A DNA stretch of 46,184 bases from Symbiobacterium thermophilum. Lineage in GTDB: Bacteria; Bacillota; Sulfobacillia; UBA995. Below the pieces are notes generated by a model. That model did not search any database. It worked only from the letters and a program-made list of their open reading frames with translations, and was not told the DNA's origin. Numbering within the stretch: the stretch's first letter is position 1; each line of letters opens with the position of its first letter. The stretch lies in contig DYFO01000013.1 of NCBI GenBank assembly GCA_020725145.1, positions 1-46,184 on the forward strand, read 5' to 3'. Positions 8,121 through 18,770 of the stretch are shown piece by piece. The translations under genes were made by a program, and so were the position numbers.

Positions 8121-8746
8121 GCAACGGTCATCTGGTTCCCATCGTGGTCGAACAGAGCGGCAGAGGCGAGCGGGCCTACGACATCTACTCGAGGCTTTTG
8201 AAAGAGCGAATCATTTTCCTGGGGACGGCGCTTGACGACGTCGTTGCCAACCTGGTGGTGGCGCAGCTTCTGTACCTTGAGAGCGAGGATCCGGACAAGG
8301 ATATCATGCTCTACATCAACTCCCCCGGAGGCTACCTCCACGCCGGCCTCGCCATCTACGACACCATCCAGTACGTGCGTCCGGACGTGCAGACCATCTG
8401 CGTGGGCCTGGCGGCGAGCGCGGCGGCCGTGGTGCTTGCCGGAGGGGCCAGGGGCAAGCGTTTCGCCTTGCCCCACACGCGCGTGATGATCCACCAGCCG
8501 ATCGGCGGCGCCCGCGGTCAGGCGGTAGAGATAGAAATCGAGGCTCGGGAAATCATAAGGATGCGCGAGATCACCAACCAGATCCTGGCCCGGCATACCG
8601 GCCAGCCCCTGGAACGGATCGCGCGGGACACGGACCGCAATTTCTACATGTCGCCGGAAGAAGCCAAAGCCTACGGGATCCTGGACGAAATCCTGACGGT
8701 CCGCCCTTCGAAGGGCAAGTTGGTCCCCGACGCCCGAGCGAGGTGA
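8117..8746 (+). CDS. clpP: ClpP protease subunit with Asn in the catalytic triad
   Basis: Serine protease subunit (209 residues) that forms the barrel loaded by ClpX. GTG 8117 follows GGGAGGA and overlaps the tig stop. Conserved parts: [20 protein letters not shown], the oxyanion SPGG (69-72), nucleophile Ser101 in LAASAAA (usually AASMG), and His126 in VMIHQP. The third triad residue, normally Asp in RDTDRDNF, is Asn175 here (RDTDRNF, codon AAT at 8639). The same change is known in the less active ClpP1 paralogue of Listeria. Reduced activity or the need for a second ClpP elsewhere in the genome is inferred. Confidence 0.93.
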   Translation: MSNGHLVPIVVEQSGRGERAYDIYSRLLKERIIFLGTALDDVVANLVVAQLLYLESEDPDKDIMLYINSPGGYLHAGLAIYDTIQYVRPDVQTICVGLAASAAAVVLAGGARGKRFALPHTRVMIHQPIGGARGQAVEIEIEAREIIRMREITNQILARHTGQPLERIARDTDRNFYMSPEEAKAYGILDEILTVRPSKGKLVPDARAR

Positions 8747-8750
8747 GACG

Positions 8751-10025
<1,275 letters not shown>

Positions 10026-10068
10026 GGCGGACGGATAAAGGCAATCGCGGCGGCGGAAGCTACGAGGG

Positions 10069-11769
10069 GTGGCCGAAGCCGCGATGCATCTGGGAAGCAT
10101 CCTTTACCTCCTCCAGTTCGCCTTTGCCGCGATAATCGGTATATATTTCTGGAACCTTTTGCGCAATCAGCAGGGCACCCGGCACGCCGTGGACCGGGAA
10201 TCCCGCCGGGAGCTGGAACGGCTGCGTAAGCTGCGGGAGATCTCGCTGACGGAGCCGCTTTCGGAGAAGACCCGTCCGACCCGCTTTGAGGAGATCGTCG
10301 GACAGGAAGAAGGCCTCAGAGCGCTGCGTGCCGCGCTTTGCGGTCCCAATCCCCAGCACGTTCTGATCTACGGACCCCCGGGGGTGGGCAAGACGGCGGC
10401 GGCCCGGCTGGTGCTGGAGGAAGCCAGGCTCAACCCGGCCTCACCGTTCAAGCAGCATGCCCGCTTCGTCGAGATCGACGCCACCACGGCCCGTTTCGAC
10501 GAGCGCGGGATCGCCGATCCCCTGATCGGATCGGTCCACGATCCCATCTACCAGGGGGCGGGTCCCCTGGGGATCGCCGGCATTCCACAGCCCAAACCGG
10601 GGGCGGTAACCCGGGCCCACGGCGGGGTGCTGTTCATCGACGAGATCGGAGAACTGCATCCCGTCCAGATGAACAAGCTCCTCAAGGTGCTGGAGGATCG
10701 GAAGGTGTTTTTGGAGAGCGCCTACTACTCGTCCGAAGATCCGAGCATTCCCCGCCACATTCACGACATCTTCGAGAACGGACTGCCGGCGGATTTCCGG
10801 CTGGTCGGGGCAACCACCCGCCTGCCCCAGGATATCCCACCCGCCATCCGTTCCCGCTGCGTGGAGGTGTACTTCCGGGGCCTTCTCCCCGACGAGGTGG
10901 GGACCATCGCGGTCAACGCCGCCCGCAAGATCGGCGCCCGGCTGGCCCCCGGGGCGCTCGAGGTGATCACCAGGTACGCGGTGAGCGGCCGCGACGCCGT
11001 CAACATCATCCAGATCGCCGCCGGACTGGCGCAGTCAGAAGGACGTGATGAGGTGTCGACCCAAGAAGTCGAGTGGGTGGTGTCCAGCGGTCAGCTGTCG
11101 CCACGCCCTGAGAGGCGCCTGCCCGACCGGCCCCAGGTAGGCCTTGCCCACGGCCTCGCCGTCCACGGCCCCAACATGGGGATGGTGGTGGAGATCGAGG
11201 TCACCGCCTCTCCGTGCGCTCCCGGACGGGGGACGATCACGGTCACCGGGGTGATCGACGAGGAGGAGATGGTCAATCCCCAGCGCACCGTCAGGCGCAA
11301 GAGCACGGTGCGGGGTTCGGTGGAGAACGTGTTGACCGTACTGCGTCGCTGCGTGGGAGTCGATCCGCGCGACTTCGAGCTTCACGTGAACTTTCCGGGA
11401 GGGGTACCCGTGGACGGTCCTTCCGCCGGTGTGGCCATCGCCGTGGCCATCGCCTCCGCCCTGACCTCAAGACCGGTGGACAGCCTCTTGTGCCTTACCG
11501 GTGAGCTGTCGATACGGGGTCTGGTAAGGCCGGTAGGAGGCATTCCGGCGAAGCTGGAGGCCGCCCGGCGCGCCGGCGCCAGGCGGGTGCTCATCCCGGC
11601 CGAGAACTGGCAGGAGATGTTCGGCAAGCTCCCCGGACTCCGGGTGACGCCCGTTGAGTCGCTGGACGAAGTGCTCCGAGAGTGTCTGCTCGATCCCGGC
11701 CGCCGGCAGGTCATGATGGTGCCGGTGGCCGCCGTGTCTCCGGCAAGCGGCTCCCCGACGCTTGCCTGA
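10069..11769 (+). CDS. lonB: LonB-type ATP-dependent protease
   Basis: Membrane-anchored AAA+ serine protease of the Bacillus LonB type, expressed in the forespore in Bacillus. An N-terminal hydrophobic helix (ILYLLQFAFAAIIGIYF) acts as the anchor. Walker A GPPGVGKT lies near 102 and Walker B VLFIDEIGEL near 186. The C-terminal Lon protease domain has Ser452 in VDGPSAG and Lys495 in IPAKLEAA. The total is 566 residues, shorter than LonA because the large N-domain is missing. The start is uncertain: GTG 10069 abuts GAGGGG, and ATG 10084 (MHLGSILYLL) is 15 residues-to-base steps less well placed, lying about 15 bases after it. Confidence 0.92.
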   Translation: MAEAAMHLGSILYLLQFAFAAIIGIYFWNLLRNQQGTRHAVDRESRRELERLRKLREISLTEPLSEKTRPTRFEEIVGQEEGLRALRAALCGPNPQHVLIYGPPGVGKTAAARLVLEEARLNPASPFKQHARFVEIDATTARFDERGIADPLIGSVHDPIYQGAGPLGIAGIPQPKPGAVTRAHGGVLFIDEIGELHPVQMNKLLKVLEDRKVFLESAYYSSEDPSIPRHIHDIFENGLPADFRLVGATTRLPQDIPPAIRSRCVEVYFRGLLPDEVGTIAVNAARKIGARLAPGALEVITRYAVSGRDAVNIIQIAAGLAQSEGRDEVSTQEVEWVVSSGQLSPRPERRLPDRPQVGLAHGLAVHGPNMGMVVEIEVTASPCAPGRGTITVTGVIDEEEMVNPQRTVRRKSTVRGSVENVLTVLRRCVGVDPRDFELHVNFPGGVPVDGPSAGVAIAVAIASALTSRPVDSLLCLTGELSIRGLVRPVGGIPAKLEAARRAGARRVLIPAENWQEMFGKLPGLRVTPVESLDEVLRECLLDPGRRQVMMVPVAAVSPASGSPTLA

Positions 11770-11810
11770 CCTCCATCACCGGGGCACGACCCATACGGCA
11801 GGGAAAGGAA

Positions 11811-11839
11811 TTGACAATCGAACCGGAGAATAATACGAT
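11811..11839 (+). promoter_or_regulatory. Promoter of lon
   Basis: TTGACA (11811-11816) and TACGAT (11834-11839) with a 17-base spacer, 50 bases before the lon start. A consensus -35 in a non-coding gap suggests that lon is transcribed separately from lonB. I see no CtsR or CIRCE box. Confidence 0.7.
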
Positions 11840-11888
11840 ACAGTAAGCATTTCCCCAGTTACGATGGGATATCCGGAGGGATCGATTC

Positions 11889-14300
11889 TTGGGCCAGGCG
11901 ACCGGGGGCAACGCCCGCGTCTACCCTCTGCTGCCACTGCGGGGGATGCTGGTCTTTCCCCACATGGTGGTGCATCTGGAAGTGGGACGCGAACGGTCGG
12001 TGGCCGCGGTGGAAGAGGCACTGGCCGGCGACCGCCTCGTCGTGCTGGCCAGCCAGCGTGACACCCGGGTGGACCATCCCGAACCCGCCGAGATCCACGA
12101 GATCGGTACGGTGGCCGAGGTCAAGCAGCTCATCAAGCTTCCCAGTGGAACCATCCGCGTGCTGGTGGAGGGGCTGACCCGCGCCCGCGTGCATCAGTAC
12201 CTGGCGGAGGATCCCTGCTTTCGGGTGCGCGCGGAGGAGATCTCACCGCCGGATCGGCGAACGCCCCAAGCCGAGGCCTTGATGCGGGCTGCATTGCAGC
12301 AGTACGAGCAGTACGCCAGGCTTTCAAAGCGGGTTCCCACCGAGACGATCTCCCAGGTGGCGGCCGAGGACCGGCCGGGGCGCATGGCCGACGTGATGGC
12401 CTCACACCTGCACGGGGTGCTCAAGCCGGAGGACCGCCAGGACTTGCTGGAGGCAGTCGACCCCTGCGTGCGCCTGGAACGGCTTTGCCACATGATCACC
12501 CGCGAGATCGAGATCCTTGAACTGGAGCGGCGTATCTCCAGCCGGGTGCGCAAGCAGATGGAGAAGACCCAAAAGGAGTACTACCTTCGCGAGCAACTGA
12601 AGGCCATCCACAAGGAGCTGGGCGAGAAGGAGGACCGCCTCAGCGAGGTGGAGGACTACCGTCGTAAGATCCAGGAAGCGCGGTTGCCCGCCGAAGTGGA
12701 GGAACGCGCGCTCCGCGAGCTGGAGCGCCTGGAGAAGATGCCGCCCATGGCCGCCGAGGCGGTCGTGGTGCGTACCTATCTTGACTGGATCGTCTCTTTA
12801 CCCTGGAGCGTGGAGACCGAGGACCGGCTGGACGTGGCCCGCGCCCGGGCCATCCTCGATCAGGACCATTACGGCCTCGAAAAGCCCAAGGAGCGCATAC
12901 TCGAATTCCTGGCCATCCGGCAGCTGGCCCAGAACCTGCGCGGCCCCATCCTGTGCTTCATAGGCCCGCCGGGCACCGGCAAGACCTCCATAGCCCGATC
13001 GGTTGCCCGGGCGCTTGACCGGCGCTTCGTGCGCATCTCGCTGGGTGGAGTGCGCGATGAGGCGGAGATTCGGGGTCACCGCCGCACCTACGTGGGAGCC
13101 CTCCCCGGCCGCATCATCCAGGGCATGCGCCGTGCCGGCTCGCGCAACCCCGTGTTCCTTATGGACGAGGTTGACAAGATGGCCAGCGACTTCCGGGGCG
13201 ACCCCGCGGCGGCGCTGCTGGAAGTGCTTGACCCCGAGCAGAACCACGCCTTCTCCGATCACTACCTGGAATTGCCTTTCGACCTGTCCAGGGTGCTGTT
13301 CATCACCACCGCCAACACCCCGCACACCATCCCGCGGGCCTTGCTTGACCGCATGGAGGTCATCAGCCTCCCGGGCTACACCGAGGAGGAGAAGGTCGCC
13401 ATCGCCGTTGCGCACCTTTTGCCGCGCATCGTGCCCGAGCACGGTCTGCAGCCCGGACAGATGGAGATATCCGAAGATGCCATCAGATGCATCATCCGCG
13501 AGTACACGCGGGAGGCCGGGGTACGCAACCTTGAACGTGAGCTGGCCACCATCTGCCGGAGGACGGCCCGCGACATCGTGGAAGGCAAGGAGATGGCGAT
13601 GCGGGTAACGCCGCAGAACCTCCACCTCTTCCTGGGGCCGCCGCGGTTCCGCGTGAGCCTGGCGGAGAAGGCGGACGAGATAGGGGTGGCCACCGCCGTG
13701 GCGGTCACCGAGTCGGGCGGCGACATCATGCCCATCGAGGTCACGGTGATGCGCGGCAAGGGAACGCTCCTGCTCACGGGCAAGCTCGGAGATGTGATGC
13801 GGGAGTCGGCGCAGGCCGCCTTCAGTTACATAAGGTCGCGCGCCCGCGAACTCGGTATCGACGAGAACTTCCACGAGCGGTACGACCTGCACGTTCACAT
13901 CCCCGAGGGGGCCATGCCCAAGGAAGGGCCGTCTGCCGGCATCGCCATGGCCACCGCCGTCGTCTCTGCCCTCTCAAACCGCCCCGTCCGGCGCGACCTG
14001 GCCATGACCGGCGAGATCACGCTTCGGGGCCGCATCCTCCCGGTCGGAGGGGTCAAGGAGAAGGCGCTGGGAGCCCACCGCGCAGGGATAGCGGTGCTCG
14101 CGCTGCCCCGGGACAACGCCAAGGATGTGGAGGAGATCCCCCTTCCCATCCGACAGGCCTTGGAGATCGTGCTGGTGGACCACATGGATCAGGTGCTGGA
14201 ACTGGCCCTGCTGCCCCCGGTCGACTCCGAAGCCGACTTCGCCGCGCTACCCGCCGGGCCCGAGCTGCCCGGGGCGGGAACCCAGGACCACCCGACCTGA
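11889..14300 (+). CDS. lon: ATP-dependent protease La (LonA)
   Basis: Cytosolic AAA+ serine protease for damaged and regulatory proteins. TTG 11889 follows GGAGGGA by about seven bases and opens into the Lon substrate-binding domain ([17 protein letters not shown]). A coiled-coil region around 200-260, Walker A GPPGTGKT near 360, Walker [11 protein letters not shown], and the proteolytic domain with Ser682 in KEGPSAG and Lys725 follow. Its 803 residues are typical. The last 54 bases overlap the end of the convergent exporter gene. Confidence 0.97.
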   Translation: MGQATGGNARVYPLLPLRGMLVFPHMVVHLEVGRERSVAAVEEALAGDRLVVLASQRDTRVDHPEPAEIHEIGTVAEVKQLIKLPSGTIRVLVEGLTRARVHQYLAEDPCFRVRAEEISPPDRRTPQAEALMRAALQQYEQYARLSKRVPTETISQVAAEDRPGRMADVMASHLHGVLKPEDRQDLLEAVDPCVRLERLCHMITREIEILELERRISSRVRKQMEKTQKEYYLREQLKAIHKELGEKEDRLSEVEDYRRKIQEARLPAEVEERALRELERLEKMPPMAAEAVVVRTYLDWIVSLPWSVETEDRLDVARARAILDQDHYGLEKPKERILEFLAIRQLAQNLRGPILCFIGPPGTGKTSIARSVARALDRRFVRISLGGVRDEAEIRGHRRTYVGALPGRIIQGMRRAGSRNPVFLMDEVDKMASDFRGDPAAALLEVLDPEQNHAFSDHYLELPFDLSRVLFITTANTPHTIPRALLDRMEVISLPGYTEEEKVAIAVAHLLPRIVPEHGLQPGQMEISEDAIRCIIREYTREAGVRNLERELATICRRTARDIVEGKEMAMRVTPQNLHLFLGPPRFRVSLAEKADEIGVATAVAVTESGGDIMPIEVTVMRGKGTLLLTGKLGDVMRESAQAAFSYIRSRARELGIDENFHERYDLHVHIPEGAMPKEGPSAGIAMATAVVSALSNRPVRRDLAMTGEITLRGRILPVGGVKEKALGAHRAGIAVLALPRDNAKDVEEIPLPIRQALEIVLVDHMDQVLELALLPPVDSEADFAALPAGPELPGAGTQDHPT

Positions 14301-15188
14301 CCGCCGGAGCCTGGGGGCCTCTGCGACCGCCGTTCCCAAGACCACCAGCAGTCCGCCCAGCCAGCCACGAGGGGCCAGGATCTCGCCTGCCAGCAGGTAT
14401 CCCCCGGCGGCGGCGAACACCGGCTCGGTGGCGAAGATGAGGGCGGTATGGGCGGCGGTGGTTTCCCGCTGCGCCCAGTTCTGCACGGCCATGGCCAGCG
14501 CGCTGGCGAAAACCCCGGTCAGCACGATCGCCGGCCACACCACGGTAGGTACCGGTCGCAAGCCCTCGAATGCCAATCCCGAGAGCGTGCTCAGCGCGGC
14601 GGTGGCCCCGAGCTGCAGGGTCGCGAGGGCCAGCGGGTCGAAGCGCGGGGCGAACTTGCCCACCGCCACGATGTGCAGGGCGAAGAACAGCGAGCCCATC
14701 AGCACCAGGGCGTCACCTCTGCCGGGCAGCAGGCTGCCTTCCAGGGTGAGCAGCGCGAGGCCGGCGGTAGCCGACACCACTCCGGCGAGCACCGGCCGTG
14801 ACGGTGCCTGGCGGAACAGCAAGCTCCCCAGGCACGGCACGAGTACCACGGACAGCCCGGTGATGAACCCCGCCTTGGAGGCCGTGGTCAGTCTCAGCCC
14901 AAAGGTCTGAAAGGCGTAGCCCCCGAAGAGGAAAAGCCCGATCAGCAGCCCCGGCCCCAGTGCTTGCGGCAGTGAATCCCTCACCCTGCGGTAGCAAAGA
15001 GCCACCATGACTGCCAGGGCCACCCAGAAGCGCACGGCGAGGAAGTTGAAAGGGGGTAACGCCTCTACCGCCAGCTTGACGGTGACGAAGGTGAAGCCCC
15101 ATATGCAGGACACCCCGAGCAGGGCGGCGTCGGCGCGGAGAGCACGGTATGCTCTACCTCCTGCGTGACCGGCGGCGAAGGGTTTCAT
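14247..15188 (-). CDS. DMT/EamA-family transporter
   Basis: Inner-membrane permease with ten predicted helices in two EamA repeats (first opening [17 protein letters not shown], second opening [17 protein letters not shown]). It is similar to RhaT/YdcZ-type metabolite exporters, and the substrate cannot be told. ATG at 15188 gives 313 residues beginning MKPFAAG; the upstream in-frame codon at 15227 adds 13 unlikely residues. The 3' end runs 54 bases into the end of lon on the other strand. The C-terminal tail is charged and Pro/Gly-rich. Confidence 0.85.
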   Translation of the reverse strand: MKPFAAGHAGGRAYRALRADAALLGVSCIWGFTFVTVKLAVEALPPFNFLAVRFWVALAVMVALCYRRVRDSLPQALGPGLLIGLFLFGGYAFQTFGLRLTTASKAGFITGLSVVLVPCLGSLLFRQAPSRPVLAGVVSATAGLALLTLEGSLLPGRGDALVLMGSLFFALHIVAVGKFAPRFDPLALATLQLGATAALSTLSGLAFEGLRPVPTVVWPAIVLTGVFASALAMAVQNWAQRETTAAHTALIFATEPVFAAAGGYLLAGEILAPRGWLGGLLVVLGTAVAEAPRLRRSGRVVLGSRPGQLGPGG

Positions 15189-15496
15189 CTCGCCTACCAC
15201 TATAGCACCGCGAACCCGGTCGGGCAATGCCGGTCACCGCCGAGCCACGCCGAAAGGGGGACCTCGGCAGCAGCCAGGCGTCCAATGGCTGGGCGCCGCC
15301 CTGGGAGGGCCTGGCGTCCAGTTGACCGGGATCCCGGTTGCCGTGCCGCGTGGGAGGACCGGTAATACCGCGCGAATGCTGGAGGAATTCGTCCAGCGTC
15401 TGTACCGTCCCGGCAACGCCATCCCTTGGCAGGTGAAGCTCGGGCTGTGAGGTCTGCCGAGCCCCAACCGGCCGCGGACCACCCGCGAAACACCCG
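15189..15496. other. Intergenic region without convincing gene
   Basis: About 300 bases between the exporter and the promoter of the Ddl-like gene. A plus-strand open frame ending at the TGA at 15448-15450 could encode MLEEFVQRLYRPGNAIPW and a few more residues from ATG 15376, but it lacks a ribosome site of good spacing and I recognise no family. No clear RNA or repeat is seen. Confidence 0.5.
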
Positions 15497-15524
15497 TTGA
15501 CAGGCCGTGGCGGGGGCGTATAAT
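15497..15524 (+). promoter_or_regulatory. Promoter of Ddl-like gene
   Basis: Consensus TTGACA (15497-15502) and TATAAT (15519-15524) with a 16-base spacer. It is the best promoter match in the window and leaves a leader of about 245 bases before the ATG at 15777. Confidence 0.88.
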
Positions 15525-15530
15525 GAATTC

Positions 15531-15776
15531 AAGATCCAGCCCGAACGTCATAGCGGTCGAACCCCGTTACCGCAGCGTTGACCCCTGGTGCGAGGCAACC
15601 TGACCAGGGGTCTTGGATGCTCGGGCCTCCGTGGCGGGAAAGGAGGCGATGTCTGGAGGGTAGCCCAGACGCTTTGCGAACGAGTGGAGACCACGGAATG
15701 CCGATGCAGTCCTTTTTGCCGGAGCCGGCGACGATGATGTGAAATACCCCGTCCCACGGGAGGGAGCAGGATTCAG
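15531..15776 (+). promoter_or_regulatory. Long structured 5' leader, unidentified
   Basis: The transcribed leader contains a perfect 10-bp stem (15580-15589 with 15603-15612), then GCCTCC/GGAGGC (15625-15630 with 15642-15647), GTCTGG/CCAGAC (15651-15656 with 15665-15670) and GTGG/CCAC (15684-15687 with 15691-15694). A short frame, MPMQSFLPEPATMM, runs 15698-15742 with GGAG eight bases ahead, partly inside the last stem. CCCGT/ACGGG (15748-15752 with 15756-15760) abuts the ribosome site of the ligase gene. I find no T-box, SAM, TPP, cobalamin, lysine or FMN signature. It could be an unknown riboswitch, a leader-peptide attenuator or a separate small RNA. Confidence 0.5.
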
Positions 15777-16799
15777 ATGGGACTGACGATTGGTCTCCTC
15801 TACAACCTGGGGAAGGACGAGGCTCCCCGGGATGATGAACCTCCAGACATCCATGCCGAACTGGACCGCGAGGAAACCATCTGCGCCGTAACCGAGGCGT
15901 TGCGCAGCTACGGGCACCACGTGGTATGCATCGAGGCCAACGAGCACGCCTGGGGTCAGCTGCTCCAGAGCAGGCCCGATATCGTCTTCAACCTTGCCGA
16001 GGGTCTGCGGGGCGAAAGCCGCGAGTCCCATTTCCCCGCGCTGCTAGAGATGCTGGGCATCCCCTACACGGGTTCGGGAGTGCTGGCCCTGGCCTTGAGC
16101 CTGGACAAACCCATGGCCAAGCGCGTGTTCCTGGCCGAGGGGATTCCCACGCCGGCGTTCGAAGTGGTGCCTCCGGGGGCGGCGCCGGTGTCCGCGTTGC
16201 GCTACCCCCTGTTCGTCAAGCCCGCCCACGAGGGCTCCAGCATGGGCATCGGCCCGGAGTCGGTAGTCCGCGATCCTTGCGCGCTCGGCCAGGCGATAGC
16301 ACACATCCACCGCTGGTACCGGCAGCCCGCGCTGGTGGAGGAGTTCCTGCAGGGCCGCGAGTTCACCGTCGGCATCCTGGGTAACACCGAGCCCTGCTTT
16401 CTGCCGATCATCGAGCTCAACTTCGAAGCCTGTCCCCCCGAGCACGGAAGGGTCTACTCGTACCAGTTCAAGCAGGAGTGGGACGACTGGCGCTACTACC
16501 GCTGCCCTGCGCCCCTGAGCGCCGAGGAGACGGCCCTGTTGCAGGCCACGGCCCTCCGCGCCTGCCGGGCCCTGGGCTGCCTCGACGTGGCGCGGGTCGA
16601 CCTGCGGCTGGACGACGAGGGAGTTCCCAACGTGCTGGAGGTCAACCCGCTGCCGGGCATGACCCCCGGATTCAGCGATCTCCCCCGCATGGCCGAGGTC
16701 GCCGGCATGGCCTATGCCGAGCTGGTCAACCGCATCCTGGAGGCGGCTCTGGAACGCTACGGCATGCTGCCCGCGGCCCGGAGCTTGCAGACCGCCTGA
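15777..16799 (+). CDS. D-alanine--D-alanine ligase-like ATP-grasp protein
   Basis: Cytosolic ATP-grasp ligase of 340 residues. ATG 15777 follows GGGAGGGAG. The N-domain ends in FNLAEGLRGESRESHFPALLEML, then GIPYTGSGVLALALSLDKPMAK. ATP-grasp motifs include FVKPAHEGSSMGI, LVEEFLQGREFTVGIL and the metal-binding EVNPLPGMTPGFSDLP near the end. The usual Ddl HG..GEDG loop is replaced by AEG..GESRES, as in a divergent Ddl-like subgroup, so the substrate may not be D-Ala-D-Ala. It stands alone behind its own promoter and long leader. Confidence 0.82.
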   Translation: MGLTIGLLYNLGKDEAPRDDEPPDIHAELDREETICAVTEALRSYGHHVVCIEANEHAWGQLLQSRPDIVFNLAEGLRGESRESHFPALLEMLGIPYTGSGVLALALSLDKPMAKRVFLAEGIPTPAFEVVPPGAAPVSALRYPLFVKPAHEGSSMGIGPESVVRDPCALGQAIAHIHRWYRQPALVEEFLQGREFTVGILGNTEPCFLPIIELNFEACPPEHGRVYSYQFKQEWDDWRYYRCPAPLSAEETALLQATALRACRALGCLDVARVDLRLDDEGVPNVLEVNPLPGMTPGFSDLPRMAEVAGMAYAELVNRILEAALERYGMLPAARSLQTA

Positions 16800-16802
16800 G
16801 GG

Positions 16803-16834
16803 CCGAAGGGGGGCGCGGCCGCGCTCCCCTTCGG
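16803..16834. terminator. Bidirectional terminator
   Basis: CCGAAGGGG (16803-16811) and CCCCTTCGG (16826-16834) with GCGC pairing inside. It lies between the convergent ends of the Ddl-like gene and the MFS gene and probably stops both. Confidence 0.75.
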
Positions 16835-16837
16835 AGT

Positions 16838-18196
16838 TCAGAAGGGATCGCCGCCCCGCCACCAGGTCGCCGGGGCGTCGGCTTTTCGCGGACTTGATTT
16901 CACCGGGCGGGGCAGGTCAAGACACACTGGCGGCTCGCGCTCGTCGCCGGTAGCCGCCTTGTCGGCGGTTCCTTCACGCCGGAGGCCGGAGTCCTCTTCG
17001 TCCAACAGGGCATGCCCGTCCAGGTAAAGCACGGTGACCACCAGTGCCAGCACCGCCACGGCTACTCCCCCGAGGTAGGTGGGCTTGGCGCCCCAGTGCC
17101 CGACCATACCGAACACCGGTGGGCCCAGCGCCACGCCCAGGAAACGGACCGCACCGTACAGCGCGGTCACCAGTCCCCTCCCCGCAAAAGGCACCGAGCT
17201 GGTGATAAGCGTGTTGAGGGACGGAAGCGCCAGCCCCACGCCGAGCCCAAGGGCGGTGGCGCTCGCCGTCCAGAGCCAGGCTTCCTCCAGCCACGGCAGG
17301 AGCCCCGTGCCCACGGCGGCCAGCCCGAGCCCGCAGATCACCGCCGCCCTGGCCCGCCGGGCCAAACGGTGTTGCAGCGCGGTCCCGGCGACGTAGGCGG
17401 TGACGGCCAGGCCGAGGACGGGGAGGGAGATAACCAGGCCCCGCGTGAACCCGCCCACGCCGAACCGCCGCTCCAGCGTATCCGACAGATTGGCGAGCAC
17501 TCCGAACAAGAGGAACAGGCAGACCATGCCCGCCAGGAAGGCCGCTCCCAGCGGGAGGGCCTTGCGGTGGGCGGCTCGGGCCAACGCGGCGAAGTACGCC
17601 CGCAGGGGCCGGGACCGTCGCGCGGCCCGCGAGTCGCGTACCACATACCAGACCAGCGCGGCGGCCGGGAGGGCCAGCAGCCCGTAAACGAAAAAGGGTG
17701 CGAACCAGGCGAGAAGGGCTGCCGCGGCACCGGCCACCGGGCTGACCACCTTTCCCAGCCCGTTGGCCGCTTCCAGCAATCCCAGGGCCTTGCTACGCTC
17801 ACGGCTCTGGAAGACATCGCCTGCCAGTGCCAGCGCAAGCTGGTAGGTGCCGCCGGCGCCCACGCCCTGCACCGCTCTGGCCACCAGGATGGGGGTGAAG
17901 GGGTGGGGAGCCAGCGCCGCCACCAGGCCGGCGCCGAGGCCGCCCAGGCCGTAAAGCAGCAACGCGGGCGCGATGACGGTGACCCTCCCCACCCGGTCCG
18001 ACAGCATGCCGGCCCAGGGTATGGTGAGCCCCGCCGGCAAGGAGAACGCCGTGATGAGCAGGCCGACGCGGGCCTGATCGAGCTTCAGAGCCGTGCCGAT
18101 CTGGGGAAGCACGGGGATCAACATCGAGTTACCCAAAACCATGATGAAGGGCACGGTGGCCAGGGCGGCCAGCTGGATCCGCATCGCCGTACGCAT
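16838..18196 (-). CDS. MFS transporter
   Basis: Twelve-helix major facilitator, probably a drug or metabolite exporter of the DHA1 type: 452 residues with LIPVLPQIG in helix 1 and the motif-A loop SDRVGR between helices 2 and 3. The second half begins near residue 215. A hydrophilic tail of about 50 residues (EEDSGLRREGTADKA and following) is longer than usual. The start is ATG 18196 or the in-frame ATG four codons later; neither has a clear ribosome site. The small membrane gene lies 42 bases upstream on the same strand, so the two may form an operon. Confidence 0.85.
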   Translation of the reverse strand: MRTAMRIQLAALATVPFIMVLGNSMLIPVLPQIGTALKLDQARVGLLITAFSLPAGLTIPWAGMLSDRVGRVTVIAPALLLYGLGGLGAGLVAALAPHPFTPILVARAVQGVGAGGTYQLALALAGDVFQSRERSKALGLLEAANGLGKVVSPVAGAAAALLAWFAPFFVYGLLALPAAALVWYVVRDSRAARRSRPLRAYFAALARAAHRKALPLGAAFLAGMVCLFLLFGVLANLSDTLERRFGVGGFTRGLVISLPVLGLAVTAYVAGTALQHRLARRARAAVICGLGLAAVGTGLLPWLEEAWLWTASATALGLGVGLALPSLNTLITSSVPFAGRGLVTALYGAVRFLGVALGPPVFGMVGHWGAKPTYLGGVAVAVLALVVTVLYLDGHALLDEEDSGLRREGTADKAATGDEREPPVCLDLPRPVKSSPRKADAPATWWRGGDPF

Positions 18197-18238
18197 GCTG
18201 AGGGTAGCGTGTCCCCCGCCCCGCGATTTATCCGCAGT

Positions 18239-18427
18239 CTACCAGCGACGGCACTTCCTGCGGGTGCGCGCGCCGAGCAGTAGCCACCCGGCCAGGGCGA
18301 GGAGCAGGCCGAAGGCGATCAGCGCCCAGTTGGGCATGGACAGGAGCACCACCACCACGCCGATGGCCACGAGCAACCTGGCAACGGTGCGGGTACGAAT
18401 GTGGGCGGGCGCACGCAACCGGCGCAC
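18239..18427 (-). CDS. Small two-helix membrane protein
   Basis: A 62-residue protein with a basic N-terminus (VRRLRAPAHIRTRT), two hydrophobic helices (ARLLVAIGVVVVLLSM and LIAFGLLLALAGWLLLGA) and a basic C-terminus (RTRRKCRRW), suggesting both ends are cytosolic. GTG 18427 is selected because AGGAGGTGAG ends about four bases upstream; GTG 18436 overlaps that site. I do not recognise the family. The strong ribosome site supports it as a real gene. Confidence 0.6.
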   Translation of the reverse strand: MRRLRAPAHIRTRTVARLLVAIGVVVVLLSMPNWALIAFGLLLALAGWLLLGARTRRKCRRW

Positions 18428-18770
18428 CCGGCTCACCTCCTGCCGCCGCTCCCGGTGACCTTGACATCATCAAGGTATGCGGAGGCACTGGGGGCGGTTG
18501 CGGGCATTTTCCGACCTGGTACGAGGCGGAAGCCGGGTGCTTTGCTTAGAATACCGGTGATCCAGAGAAGGAGATCGCCGAACTTTCGTCGAAAACCTTA
18601 GCCTGTCGCGCCGGGCATTCGTGACGCCCGTGGCGGGAGATTCGTGCTAACCGGCACCCGCTGTGGGGAGGGGGGGATAGATCAGCGAGCTTGCCGAAGC
18701 TCTTCGAAGAAGGTAGCCGGCAATGCTTACTACCGGCAGCACTGGGAACTCAGAACCGAGGAGGTGCAAC
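18428..18770. other. Divergent intergenic region
   Basis: About 340 bases between the small membrane gene and the ABC operon. It contains the 19-base palindrome listed separately. Apart from a short inverted repeat GCCGG/CCGGC near 18716-18737 and the ribosome site GAGGAGGTG just before 18771, I see no clear promoter, RNA or gene. Confidence 0.5.
18458..18476. promoter_or_regulatory. 19-base palindrome, possible operator
   Basis: ACCTTGACATCATCAAGGT is a 7-5-7 inverted repeat about 30 bases upstream of the small membrane gene on the minus strand. Its size suits a dimeric regulator such as a MerR-type protein, but no regulator gene is adjacent, so the assignment is inferred. Confidence 0.4.

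Noticed and set aside
15259-15450. Plus-strand frame ending in LEEFVQRLYRPGNAIPWQVK
   Set aside because: Short, no recognised family and no well-spaced ribosome site; it could be a gene relic but cannot be supported.
18461-18489. TTGACA as a possible promoter -35
   Set aside because: It is part of the palindrome and no -10 element lies 16-18 bases downstream.
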